NCBI GenBank assembly: GCA_027295555.1 | Contig: JAPUKT010000129.1 | Span: forward strand, 1 to 5,698 | DNA: 5,698 nt | Direction: 5' to 3' | Origin: Deltaproteobacteria bacterium | GTDB taxonomy: Bacteria; Myxococcota_A; Polyangia; Polyangiales; Houyiibacteriaceae | Part shown: positions 1-5,698 of the stretch, piece after piece | Numbering within the stretch: position 1 is the stretch's first letter | How the letters are laid out: each line of letters starts with the position of its first letter | Program-made: the position numbers and the translations under genes | Notes under the pieces: generated by a model | Told to the model about the DNA's origin: nothing | The model's input: the letters and a program-made list of their open reading frames with translations, nothing else | Databases searched by the model: none

Positions 1-325
1 CATGCTCGGCCTCGAAGAGCTCCAAAGCTCGGGTTTCATGGAATAGCGCCTTGGGGAAGTTTGCCTCGCCGAAATGTTGCGCATGCGCGAAAACCAGATG
101 CCCAACGTACGAAGTCGGGTGCTCGACGAGAAACCTCTCCGCCTCCTCTCGGGCTTTCACATACCTTTGCCGCTCGACGAGATCCCAGAGAAGGACCTCT
201 TGGGGCAGGGCCTCTTCACCCTCGAGAAGCAAGGGGTCGGCTATCTCATCCGCAGCCGCGTGCTGAGTCGAAAGGCAAACCGTAATCAGCGCCGCTGCGA
301 GATGAAGTGCTGGCGAAGCACGCAT
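1..325 (-). CDS. Secreted TPR-like protein, N-terminal part (cut by window edge)
   Basis: This is an open frame of 108 codons from an ATG at 325 that runs off the left edge with no stop, so the C-terminus is missing. The N-terminus looks like a Sec signal peptide: a short start with Arg2, a hydrophobic stretch at about residues 6-18 (LHLAAALITVCLS) and a likely cleavage after HAAA near residue 24. The Cys at about residue 17 is not in a lipobox (ITVC), so a lipoprotein is unlikely. The mature part is acidic and helical. Residues about 50-105 (RYVKAREEAERFLVEHP, then SYVGHLVFAHAQHFGEANF, then KALFHETRALELFE) have the spacing and small/aromatic pattern of tetratricopeptide helix pairs, which mediate protein-protein contacts. 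It is the fourth gene of the minus-strand operon, 7 bases after the MoxR gene. I infer a periplasmic partner or scaffold for the transglutaminase system. The TPR assignment is moderate because only one or two repeats are visible; the frame and signal peptide are clearer. Confidence 0.75.
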   Translation of the reverse strand, partial: MRASPALHLAAALITVCLSTQHAAADEIADPLLLEGEEALPQEVLLWDLVERQRYVKAREEAERFLVEHPTSYVGHLVFAHAQHFGEANFPKALFHETRALELFEAEH

Positions 326-332
326 CGTGACG

Positions 333-338
333 TCACCC
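333..338 (-). promoter_or_regulatory. Ribosome binding site of the TPR-like gene, overlapping the MoxR stop codon
   Basis: On the minus strand GGGTGA lies 7 bases before the ATG at 325. GGTGA is complementary to the TCACC of the 16S rRNA 3' end. Its last three bases are the TGA stop of the MoxR gene, so a terminating ribosome sits on the next initiation site. This supports the ATG at 325 as the start and suggests coupled translation. Confidence 0.5.
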
Positions 339-1379
339 GCGACGCAAGCTCGCCCGTGCGAGCTTCTCGATCTCCACCGCGGTGGCCTCGGCGATGAGAG
401 CGTCGATGTCTTCGACGCCCGGCGCGCATTCCAGCCGGTGCTTGAATACGTAGGGCGCCAGTACCTCGACGTCCTCGGGAGATACGAAATCGCGGCCGTA
501 CATCACGGCGCGTGCCTGCAGAGCCGGAAGCATTAGAACGAGAGCTCGCGTCGAGGCGCCCTGTAGCACCCGCGGATCTGCGCGAAGCAATCGTGCCAAG
601 TCGACGAGGGCCTCCTTCACGACCGGCGCCACGTGAACGGCCGATCGAGTTTGGCGCCTAGCCGCAAGGACCTCCTCGAGGGTGACACCTGGAAAGTCGT
701 GCGCGACCTCGAGGCTTGCTCGCGGATACTGATCGAGCACCTCCAGCTCGGACGCTCGATCGATGTGCTTCATCTCGATCTTGAACAAGAAACGATCGAG
801 CTGAGGCGTCGGGAGCGGATAGGTCCCAGCGAGATCGAGGGGGTTTTGCGTCGCGATGACGAAAAACAGATCGTCGAGCGGATACGATGTGTTGTCTACC
901 GTAACCTGCTTCTCAGCCATGGCCTCGAGCATCGCCGCCTGCACCTTAGGCGAGGTGCGGTTAATTTCGTCGGCCAACACGATGTGCGCGAACACCGGAC
1001 CGCGTCGAAAGGAGAAGCGACTGGTCTCGACGTCGAAAATGTTGGTCCCGGTGATGTCGCTGGGCAGGAGGTCTGGCGTGAACTGAATGCGACGAAACGC
1101 GGCAATCCCCTCAGTCCCTTCTGACCCTTCGAGCGCGTTCCCTAGGGCGCGGGCGAGCGTCGTTTTACCGGACCCGGGATAATCTTCGAGCAGGACGTGA
1201 CCATCGGCGAGGAGCGCGATGAGGACGAGCTCCACAACTTCGTCCCGGCCTCGAATCGCCGCCCGCAGCCTGGCGCCAAGCCGTTCGGCGACCTCGCGCA
1301 CTCCGGATAAAGAATCCTCTAGGCGTGACTGAATGGCTGGCTGCACTTCCGCTCCGGGCTCTCCAAAGGATGGCATCAT
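333..1379 (-). CDS. MoxR-family AAA+ ATPase
   Basis: A 348-residue cytoplasmic ATPase, the usual length for the MoxR family, whose members act as chaperones in assembly or activation of protein complexes. Counting from the ATG at 1379, the Walker A motif is PGSGKTT with Lys72. The family block IQFTPDLLPSDITGTN is at about 98-113 and Walker B VLADEINR at about 134-141. It is followed by SPKVQAAMLEAMAEKQVT, sensor 1 ATQNP at about 177-181, then GTYPLP and LDRF at about 194-197. The sensor 2 motif GASTRA has its Arg at about 278. All catalytic motifs are intact, so it should hydrolyse ATP. The open frame extends upstream to 1430, but that extension lies inside the transglutaminase gene. The ATGATG at 1374-1379 overlaps that gene's TGA, so the start is 1379 or 1376. 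No Shine-Dalgarno sequence is visible there, which fits translational coupling. It probably remodels the DUF58 protein or the transglutaminase tail encoded just upstream. The family is sure; the target is inferred. Confidence 0.95.
   Translation of the reverse strand: MMPSFGEPGAEVQPAIQSRLEDSLSGVREVAERLGARLRAAIRGRDEVVELVLIALLADGHVLLEDYPGSGKTTLARALGNALEGSEGTEGIAAFRRIQFTPDLLPSDITGTNIFDVETSRFSFRRGPVFAHIVLADEINRTSPKVQAAMLEAMAEKQVTVDNTSYPLDDLFFVIATQNPLDLAGTYPLPTPQLDRFLFKIEMKHIDRASELEVLDQYPRASLEVAHDFPGVTLEEVLAARRQTRSAVHVAPVVKEALVDLARLLRADPRVLQGASTRALVLMLPALQARAVMYGRDFVSPEDVEVLAPYVFKHRLECAPGVEDIDALIAEATAVEIEKLARASLRRG
1104..1130 (-). repeat. Three imperfect 9-base tandem units inside the MoxR gene
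   Basis: On the minus strand three consecutive 9-base units read GAAGGGTCA, GAAGGGACT and GAGGGGATT. They are in frame and encode EGS-EGT-EGI, at about residues 84-92 of the ATPase, between the Walker A helix and the conserved IQFTPDLLP block. The pattern suggests local in-frame duplication in a surface loop, since the flanking catalytic motifs are undisturbed. Confidence 0.6.
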
Positions 1380-3556
1380 TTTGAATGTAACCAAGACCAA
1401 GGGGTGATGAATCCCAAAAATCGCTTCCAACTGGAAAAACGTTGGCGAATATCCCGTCGAACCCCTTCGGCATCTTCGCGCAGCGAGCCCGAATCCAGCT
1501 CGTGGCGGCCGAATGCCGAAGAGATGTGCGCCTGGGTCAGGCGTTCGAACGCAGGCACTTGATCGCGGATGCGAGTCGCGAACGACTCACGCGACTCACC
1601 GGGCGCGCGCAACACCGACACCTCTCCAATCCGGTCGAGCTCCGCACGGTAGACGACCCGCGGAAGAGAGGCAATCGGCGCCCACTGCGGCGCAAGCCGA
1701 CGCCACGCCTTCACGCCGTAGAGAAAGACGAGCGTAGCCCCGAGCAGCATCAAGAGCCAAGCACCGACCGTCATCGTCACGCGACGCGCGAGCTCTTTGA
1801 TCTTCGGGAGGTCGGTCGCGGAGAGGGGAAGCGGAGAGGCGCCGCGGGCGAGCTCCCCGAGCAAGCGTTGAAGATCGGGGTCCATGGGCTGCTCTGGCGG
1901 ATCGAGCGCACGCAAAGGATAGACATCGAGCACCACCCACCCGAAGCCATCCACATAAATCTCGGGCCAAGCATGAGACGCAGCGCCAGACAAAAGAAGG
2001 GACGATCCCCCTTGCCGCGCCGACTCACTGACCGCGTAGCCGGTGGCGACGCGCGTGGGCACGTCGAGGCTCCTCATGAGGTAGGTGGCGGCATGGGCGA
2101 AGTGAACGCAGTACCCAGTGAGATCTCCGAATAGGAAACTCGCTGTGGGGTCCTCAGCGCCACTGTGCTCGTTCTTGAGGCTATAGATCCCTTCACGACT
2201 CAGCCACGACGCCACCGAGAACGCTTTCGCGACTTGGTTGTCGGCCAATTCGTCAGGGAGCTTCGATGCGATCTCGATAGCGAGCTCCTGGTAACGCGGG
2301 TCGGGTGGTGCCTCGGTATAGTGCGCCCATTGGTCTTTCGACCATTTCGGAGAACCGAGTCGACTGTCGAGCATCGCGTTATAGTCGGAGGTCAACACTC
2401 CGGAGGTCGCTCGGTAGACGCGACGGAACCGGTTCGGATAGGGGTTCTGCATCGGCTCGACCTCGATCGGTGCTTCGAGGGCGAATGGCCGGGTGTGATC
2501 GACCATCAACGCGATCGTGGTCTCGAGTGGGCCTCTGTTTTCGTTCATGGGCGGAGCGTCGGCAATTTCCATGGGTCGCGTCGGGAAGTGTGGAATCAGA
2601 TCCCGGTCGACGTCCTGTCGCCCCGAGGTAACCAGCTTGCGCCCGTTGTATTGACTGAACGCGCCCTGGCGAAAGTAATAGACGCCGCTTGGCGGGGAAT
2701 AGTCGTCGTGGAACAGCACCACGGCCACGGGCACCCGCGCACCACCGGAACTGTACTTGTTGCGGAACTCGAGCTCACCGGCCGAAGGGCCCTGTCGTTC
2801 CTGTTTTTGGCCCTTGTCTCCATTCCTGCCTTCCGCTTCGTCGGGGCGAAGCCCGAGCCCGCCGCCCCCAGGAGGGGTCGGAGGCATCCCGACCATGGGC
2901 GTTGCGATAACGATCAGCGCCAGCAGGAGCCCGACCACACCGAGGTTCAGCAGCGCGCGGCCGAACCGCTGCTCCTGTAACAAGAGCACCAAGCCAAAGA
3001 CCGTGACAGTGCCTCCCATGAAGAGGAAGAGCCAGGTCGGATCCCAACCGAGGGCGATGATCCAATCCGCCAAGTAGAAGGGCCGGTTGATCGCACCGTC
3101 GCGATGCGGAATGAAGAGCTGTGTGAACGCGACCGCCACGAGCAACAGCTCGAGGACCGCGAAGATCGCTCGTCGTGAAGAGGACGTTCGCAACGTTGCG
3201 CTGACGATTACAGGACACAGAAAGGCCGTGAGAACTGCAGACGCTCTCATGGCGCCAACTGGGCCGATCAAGGCTGCCAAGGTCGAACCGCCGGTGAGGG
3301 CCCAGCGCAGCCATACGACGAAGACGACCGCCACGATCGCCCCGAACGCAACGACGGAGGTGCGGAGCCGCGTTCGAGCCAACGAGGCACCCGTGACGCT
3401 GCCGATGAACCCGCCGGCAAACGCGGCGAACGCCGCAACAAGCGGGGCCATCGTAGTCACGAGCACTGCCCAGGCGAGGCCATGAATGGCCGCACGTCCG
3501 GTCTCGGCGAGAGCGCCAGCAATGAAGGACAGACCTGGCCTCGTGCGAGTCGTCAT
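1376..3556 (-). CDS. Multi-pass membrane transglutaminase-like protein (TgpA-type layout)
   Basis: A 726-residue inner-membrane protein. Residues about 25-222 hold roughly six or seven hydrophobic segments (near 28-58, 67-87, 105-122, 130-149, 160-180, 174-194 and 201-222). A Pro/Gly-rich and then charged linker follows at about 223-262, and then a soluble region predicted to be periplasmic. The transglutaminase core is at about 410-550. Cys483 lies in GYCVHFAHA, His528 in SHAWPEIY and Asp544 in WVVLDVYP; these form the papain-like Cys-His-Asp triad. The Cys motif is followed by MRSLDVPTRVATGY, typical of the family. Another membrane helix spans about 594-614. The cytoplasmic tail has a DUF4129-like pattern (LPRVVYRAELDRIG, APGESRESFATRI). 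This order matches TgpA-type proteins. The ATG at 3556 overlaps the DUF58 stop (ATGA), and AGAGGG lies just upstream of it. An active transpeptidase/cross-linking or protease-like enzyme at the outer face of the membrane is likely; the substrate is unknown. Confidence 0.93.
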   Translation of the reverse strand: MTTRTRPGLSFIAGALAETGRAAIHGLAWAVLVTTMAPLVAAFAAFAGGFIGSVTGASLARTRLRTSVVAFGAIVAVVFVVWLRWALTGGSTLAALIGPVGAMRASAVLTAFLCPVIVSATLRTSSSRRAIFAVLELLLVAVAFTQLFIPHRDGAINRPFYLADWIIALGWDPTWLFLFMGGTVTVFGLVLLLQEQRFGRALLNLGVVGLLLALIVIATPMVGMPPTPPGGGGLGLRPDEAEGRNGDKGQKQERQGPSAGELEFRNKYSSGGARVPVAVVLFHDDYSPPSGVYYFRQGAFSQYNGRKLVTSGRQDVDRDLIPHFPTRPMEIADAPPMNENRGPLETTIALMVDHTRPFALEAPIEVEPMQNPYPNRFRRVYRATSGVLTSDYNAMLDSRLGSPKWSKDQWAHYTEAPPDPRYQELAIEIASKLPDELADNQVAKAFSVASWLSREGIYSLKNEHSGAEDPTASFLFGDLTGYCVHFAHAATYLMRSLDVPTRVATGYAVSESARQGGSSLLLSGAASHAWPEIYVDGFGWVVLDVYPLRALDPPEQPMDPDLQRLLGELARGASPLPLSATDLPKIKELARRVTMTVGAWLLMLLGATLVFLYGVKAWRRLAPQWAPIASLPRVVYRAELDRIGEVSVLRAPGESRESFATRIRDQVPAFERLTQAHISSAFGRHELDSGSLREDAEGVRRDIRQRFSSWKRFLGFITPWSWLHSK

Positions 3557-4875
3557 GCCGCCCTCTGGGTCCAGGTTGTCACGCGGGACACGTCGCCGAG
3601 GATTCTTCCGCTTACCCTATCGATGATCACGACCTCACACTGCAACTGCCCAAGCACCCGACCGACATGATCGAGCTCACGGCGTGTCACACCGGGATCA
3701 ATGACGGGGGAAAAGAGCCACCGTCGCCATCGTGAGCCCGGTTGCCCTTCACGTACTGCATCGATCGCGATCACGACGCGGACGCGCCCGACGCGACGTT
3801 GGGCGAGCGCAGCGATCTCGCCGATCCACGTTCCCGTGGAGGGCGGCGCAAACACCACCAACGCGGCCGGCCCTTGTCGATCGACCTCGGCAAGGAATCG
3901 GCGCATCCCGCTCCCGCTTTCGCCCCGGAACCGAGCCGATAGCATCACCTTGTAGAGTGCTTCGGCTCGATCCGAAGTGGCCTCGGGTGACCCATCCGCT
4001 GCAAACTGCCAGTCGCTGCCAAGCGCTTCTTCTTCGATTGCAGCACGCGCCGCCGCGGCTGCCGCTTCGTCGTGCTCGCCGGTCACCAGATAAGCAACCG
4101 TCCTTCGCGCCCGACTCAGGGACCGCTCGGGCGTCCGCACCATCAGCTTGCGTGTACGGCCGAAGGCCTTCCAATGGATGAATCGAGCCGGGTCGCCCGG
4201 GACGTATCGACGGAGCTCGAGACGGTCTCCCTCTTCGAGCCCCATCGGATGGGGGTAGTCCTCGCCGCCCGTCAGCGACGTGAGCACCGGCAAGCGTCGA
4301 ATGCCCCCAAGATGGGGAAGGACCTCGATCGTGCCGTCCTGGTGCTCGCGAAAAGCCACCCGCACCAGGCCGAACGCATCCTCGACCAGGATTCTACGGG
4401 TCACGGTCTCGAAAATCCCTCTCTCATGAAGGACAACCTCCTCACGGAGTCGGCCGCGTTCCGGAACCCCTTCCACCTCGGCCGCCGGAGGAGGAAACCA
4501 CTGCCAGTGTACGCGCACCAACGGCACCCAACGGAGCGAAGGGAGCACAAACCCGGTTGGCGAGGGGCGACCGGTTTCGAAAACCGACGCCGACCAAGAC
4601 TGCGGGGAGCGGCGAAGTCGCACCTTGAATACCAGCGCGGTCAGCAACACTGCGATCGTCGAGATGGCCAAGAGCCCGGCGCCCCCGTAGCCCAAGACGA
4701 GCAGCACCAGGTCGAGCTTCTCGTAGCCGAAACTGAACAGAGCAACGAAAGCCACGACCGCCAGCGCCATTCCGAGCGCGGTGAAGGGCCAGAGATCCGC
4801 CACCCGACGCAGCAGGACGCGGCCTCGTTGAAGGATGGGCGCGACAGCCTCCCGAAGTGCCAGATCGAGTCTCAT
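3553..4875 (-). CDS. DUF58-domain membrane protein
   Basis: A 440-residue protein from the ATG at 4875. Two membrane helices are visible at about residues 29-49 (WPFTALGMALAVVAFVALF) and 54-83, followed by a beta-rich region at about 95-205. The DUF58 signature RRYVPGDPARFIHWK is at about 222-236, followed by LMVRTPERS. DUF58 proteins usually join this motif to a von Willebrand A-like fold and are encoded beside MoxR ATPases, as here. The usual metal-site start (LLLDTSASM-like) is absent: after the signature the chain reads RTVAYLVTGEHDEAAAAAAR. A metal-binding site of the normal kind is therefore probably missing. An in-frame GTG at 4917 would add 14 residues. Neither start has a convincing Shine-Dalgarno sequence; I prefer the ATG because the added residues look non-conserved in character, but this is not settled. 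It is the first gene of the minus-strand operon and overlaps the transglutaminase start by 4 bases. Its role as an adaptor between the ATPase and the membrane enzyme is an inference. Confidence 0.92.
   Translation of the reverse strand: MRLDLALREAVAPILQRGRVLLRRVADLWPFTALGMALAVVAFVALFSFGYEKLDLVLLVLGYGGAGLLAISTIAVLLTALVFKVRLRRSPQSWSASVFETGRPSPTGFVLPSLRWVPLVRVHWQWFPPPAAEVEGVPERGRLREEVVLHERGIFETVTRRILVEDAFGLVRVAFREHQDGTIEVLPHLGGIRRLPVLTSLTGGEDYPHPMGLEEGDRLELRRYVPGDPARFIHWKAFGRTRKLMVRTPERSLSRARRTVAYLVTGEHDEAAAAAARAAIEEEALGSDWQFAADGSPEATSDRAEALYKVMLSARFRGESGSGMRRFLAEVDRQGPAALVVFAPPSTGTWIGEIAALAQRRVGRVRVVIAIDAVREGQPGSRWRRWLFSPVIDPGVTRRELDHVGRVLGQLQCEVVIIDRVSGRILGDVSRVTTWTQRAA
3561..3566 (-). promoter_or_regulatory. 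Ribosome binding site of the transglutaminase gene
   Basis: On the minus strand AGAGGG stands 4 bases before the ATG at 3556, within the last codons of the DUF58 gene. It fixes the start of the transglutaminase. With the 4-base ATGA overlap, it allows both re-initiation and independent loading. Confidence 0.6.
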
Positions 4876-4941
4876 GCTAGCGATCGTGCCATGGGAGTCC
4901 GCAAGCTCAAACACCACGGGAAAGCGCGCTCGGGAGCTGTC

Positions 4942-4969
4942 TTGACATACCCAAAGCCAGGGCTACCAT
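4942..4969 (+). promoter_or_regulatory. Predicted sigma70-type promoter of the ABC ATPase gene
   Basis: A perfect -35 hexamer TTGACA at 4942-4947 is followed, after a 16-base spacer, by TACCAT at 4964-4969, which matches four of six bases of TATAAT. Transcription would start near 4976, leaving a leader of about 39 bases before the ATG at 5015. It lies in the divergent intergenic region and faces the ABC gene. I found no equally good promoter on the minus strand for the DUF58 operon in this region. Confidence 0.5.
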
Positions 4970-4980
4970 CGGCCAGCCCT
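4959..4980. repeat. Inverted repeat AGGGCT-N10-AGCCCT over the promoter
   Basis: AGGGCT at 4959-4964 is the exact reverse complement of AGCCCT at 4975-4980, with 10 bases between. The half-site spacing, about 1.5 helical turns centre to centre, and the overlap with the predicted -10 element and start point would suit a dimeric regulator. A 6-base repeat in GC-rich DNA can arise by chance, so this is tentative. Confidence 0.3.
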
Positions 4981-5004
4981 AGAGAAAATCGGGAGATCAC
5001 ACGC

Positions 5005-5011
5005 GAGGGAG
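5005..5011 (+). promoter_or_regulatory. Ribosome binding site of the ABC ATPase gene
   Basis: The purine-rich stretch GAGGGAG precedes the ATG at 5015. Its GAGG core leaves a gap of 6 bases. This supports the ATG at 5015 over the in-frame GTG and ATG codons four and five codons into the frame (5024 and 5027). Confidence 0.65.
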
Positions 5012-5014
5012 CGT

Positions 5015-5698
5015 ATGAGCGATGTGATGATCGAGGCGCGGGGACTGACCAAGCACTACGGTCCGGTCACGGCACTCGAAAGCGCAACATTTGAAGTGAA
5101 ACGGGGGGAGGTCGTCGGCTTCCTCGGCCCGAACGGCGCGGGAAAGACGACGACGATGAAAATCCTGACCTGCTTCATCGCGCCGTCGGACGGGTCGGCC
5201 CGGGTAGGCGGCGCGGATATCTTCGAGGACCCGATCGCGGTTCGGCAAGCCATCGGGTACCTGCCGGAGAACACTCCGCTCTACACCGAAATGCTCGTCT
5301 TCGAGTACCTCGAATTCGTCGCCAAGATGCGCGACCTTCGCGGAGCCCAAATCGGCTCGCGCATTCGTACGATCGTCGAGGAAACCGCCCTAGGCGATGT
5401 CATCGGTAAAAGCATCGGCGAGCTCTCCAAGGGCTTTCGTCAACGTGTCGGGCTGGCTCAGGCGCTCATTCACGAGCCACCGGTTCTCATTCTGGACGAG
5501 CCGATGAGGGGCTTGGACCCGAACCAAGCCGCCGAGATTCGCGAGCTCATTCGAGAGATCGGGCGAGAGCGAACCGTCATCCTCTCCACGCACAACCTCG
5601 CGGAGGTACAGGTCACCTGCGGCCGCGTGTTGATCATTTCCGAGGGCCGTCTCGTCGCCGACGACACCCCTGAGGAGCTGGCCGCGCGTGCAGGGAAG
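5015..5698 (+). CDS. ABC transporter ATP-binding protein, GldA/ABC-2 type (3' end cut by window edge)
   Basis: An open frame of 228 codons that runs in frame to the last base, so the C-terminal part is missing. It is the cytoplasmic ATPase of an ABC-2-type transporter. Walker A GPNGAGKTT is at residues 38-46, the ABC signature LSKGFRQRVGLAQAL at 137-151, Walker B VLILDEP at 157-163, the D-loop GLDPNQ at 166-171 and the switch His193 in STHNLAEV. At the Q-loop position the chain reads GYLPENTPLY, so Glu85 replaces the usual Gln. This Glu, the LSKG signature and GLDPNQ are features I associate with the GldA-like subfamily, found in gliding-motility and other exporter operons. Such ATPases are normally followed by an ABC-2 permease, which would lie beyond the right edge. 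It is transcribed divergently from the DUF58 operon from its own predicted promoter. Exporter ATPase is sure; the substrate and any motility role cannot be told. Confidence 0.93.
   Translation, partial: MSDVMIEARGLTKHYGPVTALESATFEVKRGEVVGFLGPNGAGKTTTMKILTCFIAPSDGSARVGGADIFEDPIAVRQAIGYLPENTPLYTEMLVFEYLEFVAKMRDLRGAQIGSRIRTIVEETALGDVIGKSIGELSKGFRQRVGLAQALIHEPPVLILDEPMRGLDPNQAAEIRELIREIGRERTVILSTHNLAEVQVTCGRVLIISEGRLVADDTPEELAARAGK

Noticed and set aside
326..335. Perfect palindrome TGACGTCA between the MoxR and TPR-like genes, considered as an operator
   Set aside because: It is only 8 bases, lies at a coupled junction inside an operon, and overlaps the stop codon. Chance is the simpler explanation.
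1380..1430. An N-terminal extension of the MoxR protein by 17 residues
   Set aside because: It would overlap the end of the transglutaminase gene by 55 bases. The ATGA junction at 1376-1379 gives a normal-length MoxR protein.
1442..2134. A 230-codon plus-strand open frame opposite the transglutaminase C-terminal part
   Set aside because: It has no domain, a charged low-complexity composition, and lies wholly within the well-supported minus-strand gene.
2165..2980. A 271-codon plus-strand open frame opposite the transglutaminase gene
   Set aside because: Its composition is that of an antisense shadow. The minus-strand gene here carries the transglutaminase triad.
4072..5094. A 340-codon plus-strand open frame opposite the DUF58 gene, running through the intergenic region into the ABC gene
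   Set aside because: It is rich in Arg, His, Gln and Pro with no recognisable domain, as expected for the antisense of a GC-rich gene, and it collides with the well-supported ABC start.
1..5698. Frequent CGATCG/GATC sites across the window
   Set aside because: They follow from Asp, Ile and Arg codons in GC-rich genes, show no clustering in the intergenic region, and give no origin-like or phase-variable pattern.

Overview
The window is GC-rich and gene-dense, with codon use and gene content of a free-living bacterium. The gene set (DUF58 protein, membrane transglutaminase, MoxR ATPase, periplasmic repeat protein, next to a GldA-type ABC ATPase) is common in Myxococcota and other former Deltaproteobacteria. 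That lineage is an inference from gene content and composition; nothing in the window is diagnostic for it. No tRNA, rRNA, CRISPR array, insertion sequence or phage gene is visible.

Layout: about 85% of the window is one tightly packed minus-strand operon. It reads from right to left: a DUF58 membrane protein (3553-4875), a 726-residue multi-pass membrane transglutaminase (1376-3556), a MoxR-family AAA+ ATPase (333-1379) and the first 108 residues of a secreted TPR-like protein (1-325, cut by the window edge). The first two junctions are 4-base ATGA stop/start overlaps. At the third, the stop codon lies inside the ribosome binding site of the next gene. The four proteins are therefore probably made together by coupled translation. 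A 139-base divergent intergenic region (4876-5014) follows. It carries a good sigma70-type promoter and a ribosome binding site for a plus-strand ABC transporter ATPase (5015-5698), which is cut by the right edge.

Working model: MoxR ATPases are chaperone-like AAA+ proteins often encoded with DUF58 and transglutaminase-like membrane proteins. Here the ATPase would act in the cytoplasm on the DUF58 protein and/or on the cytoplasmic tail of the transglutaminase. The transglutaminase keeps a full Cys-His-Asp triad in a domain predicted to face the periplasm. The secreted TPR-like protein would be a periplasmic partner. The substrate cannot be read from the sequence. The ABC ATPase belongs to a separate, divergent transcription unit and need not be functionally linked. 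The cluster type is known as a gene neighbourhood but poorly understood; I see no clearly unprecedented system here.
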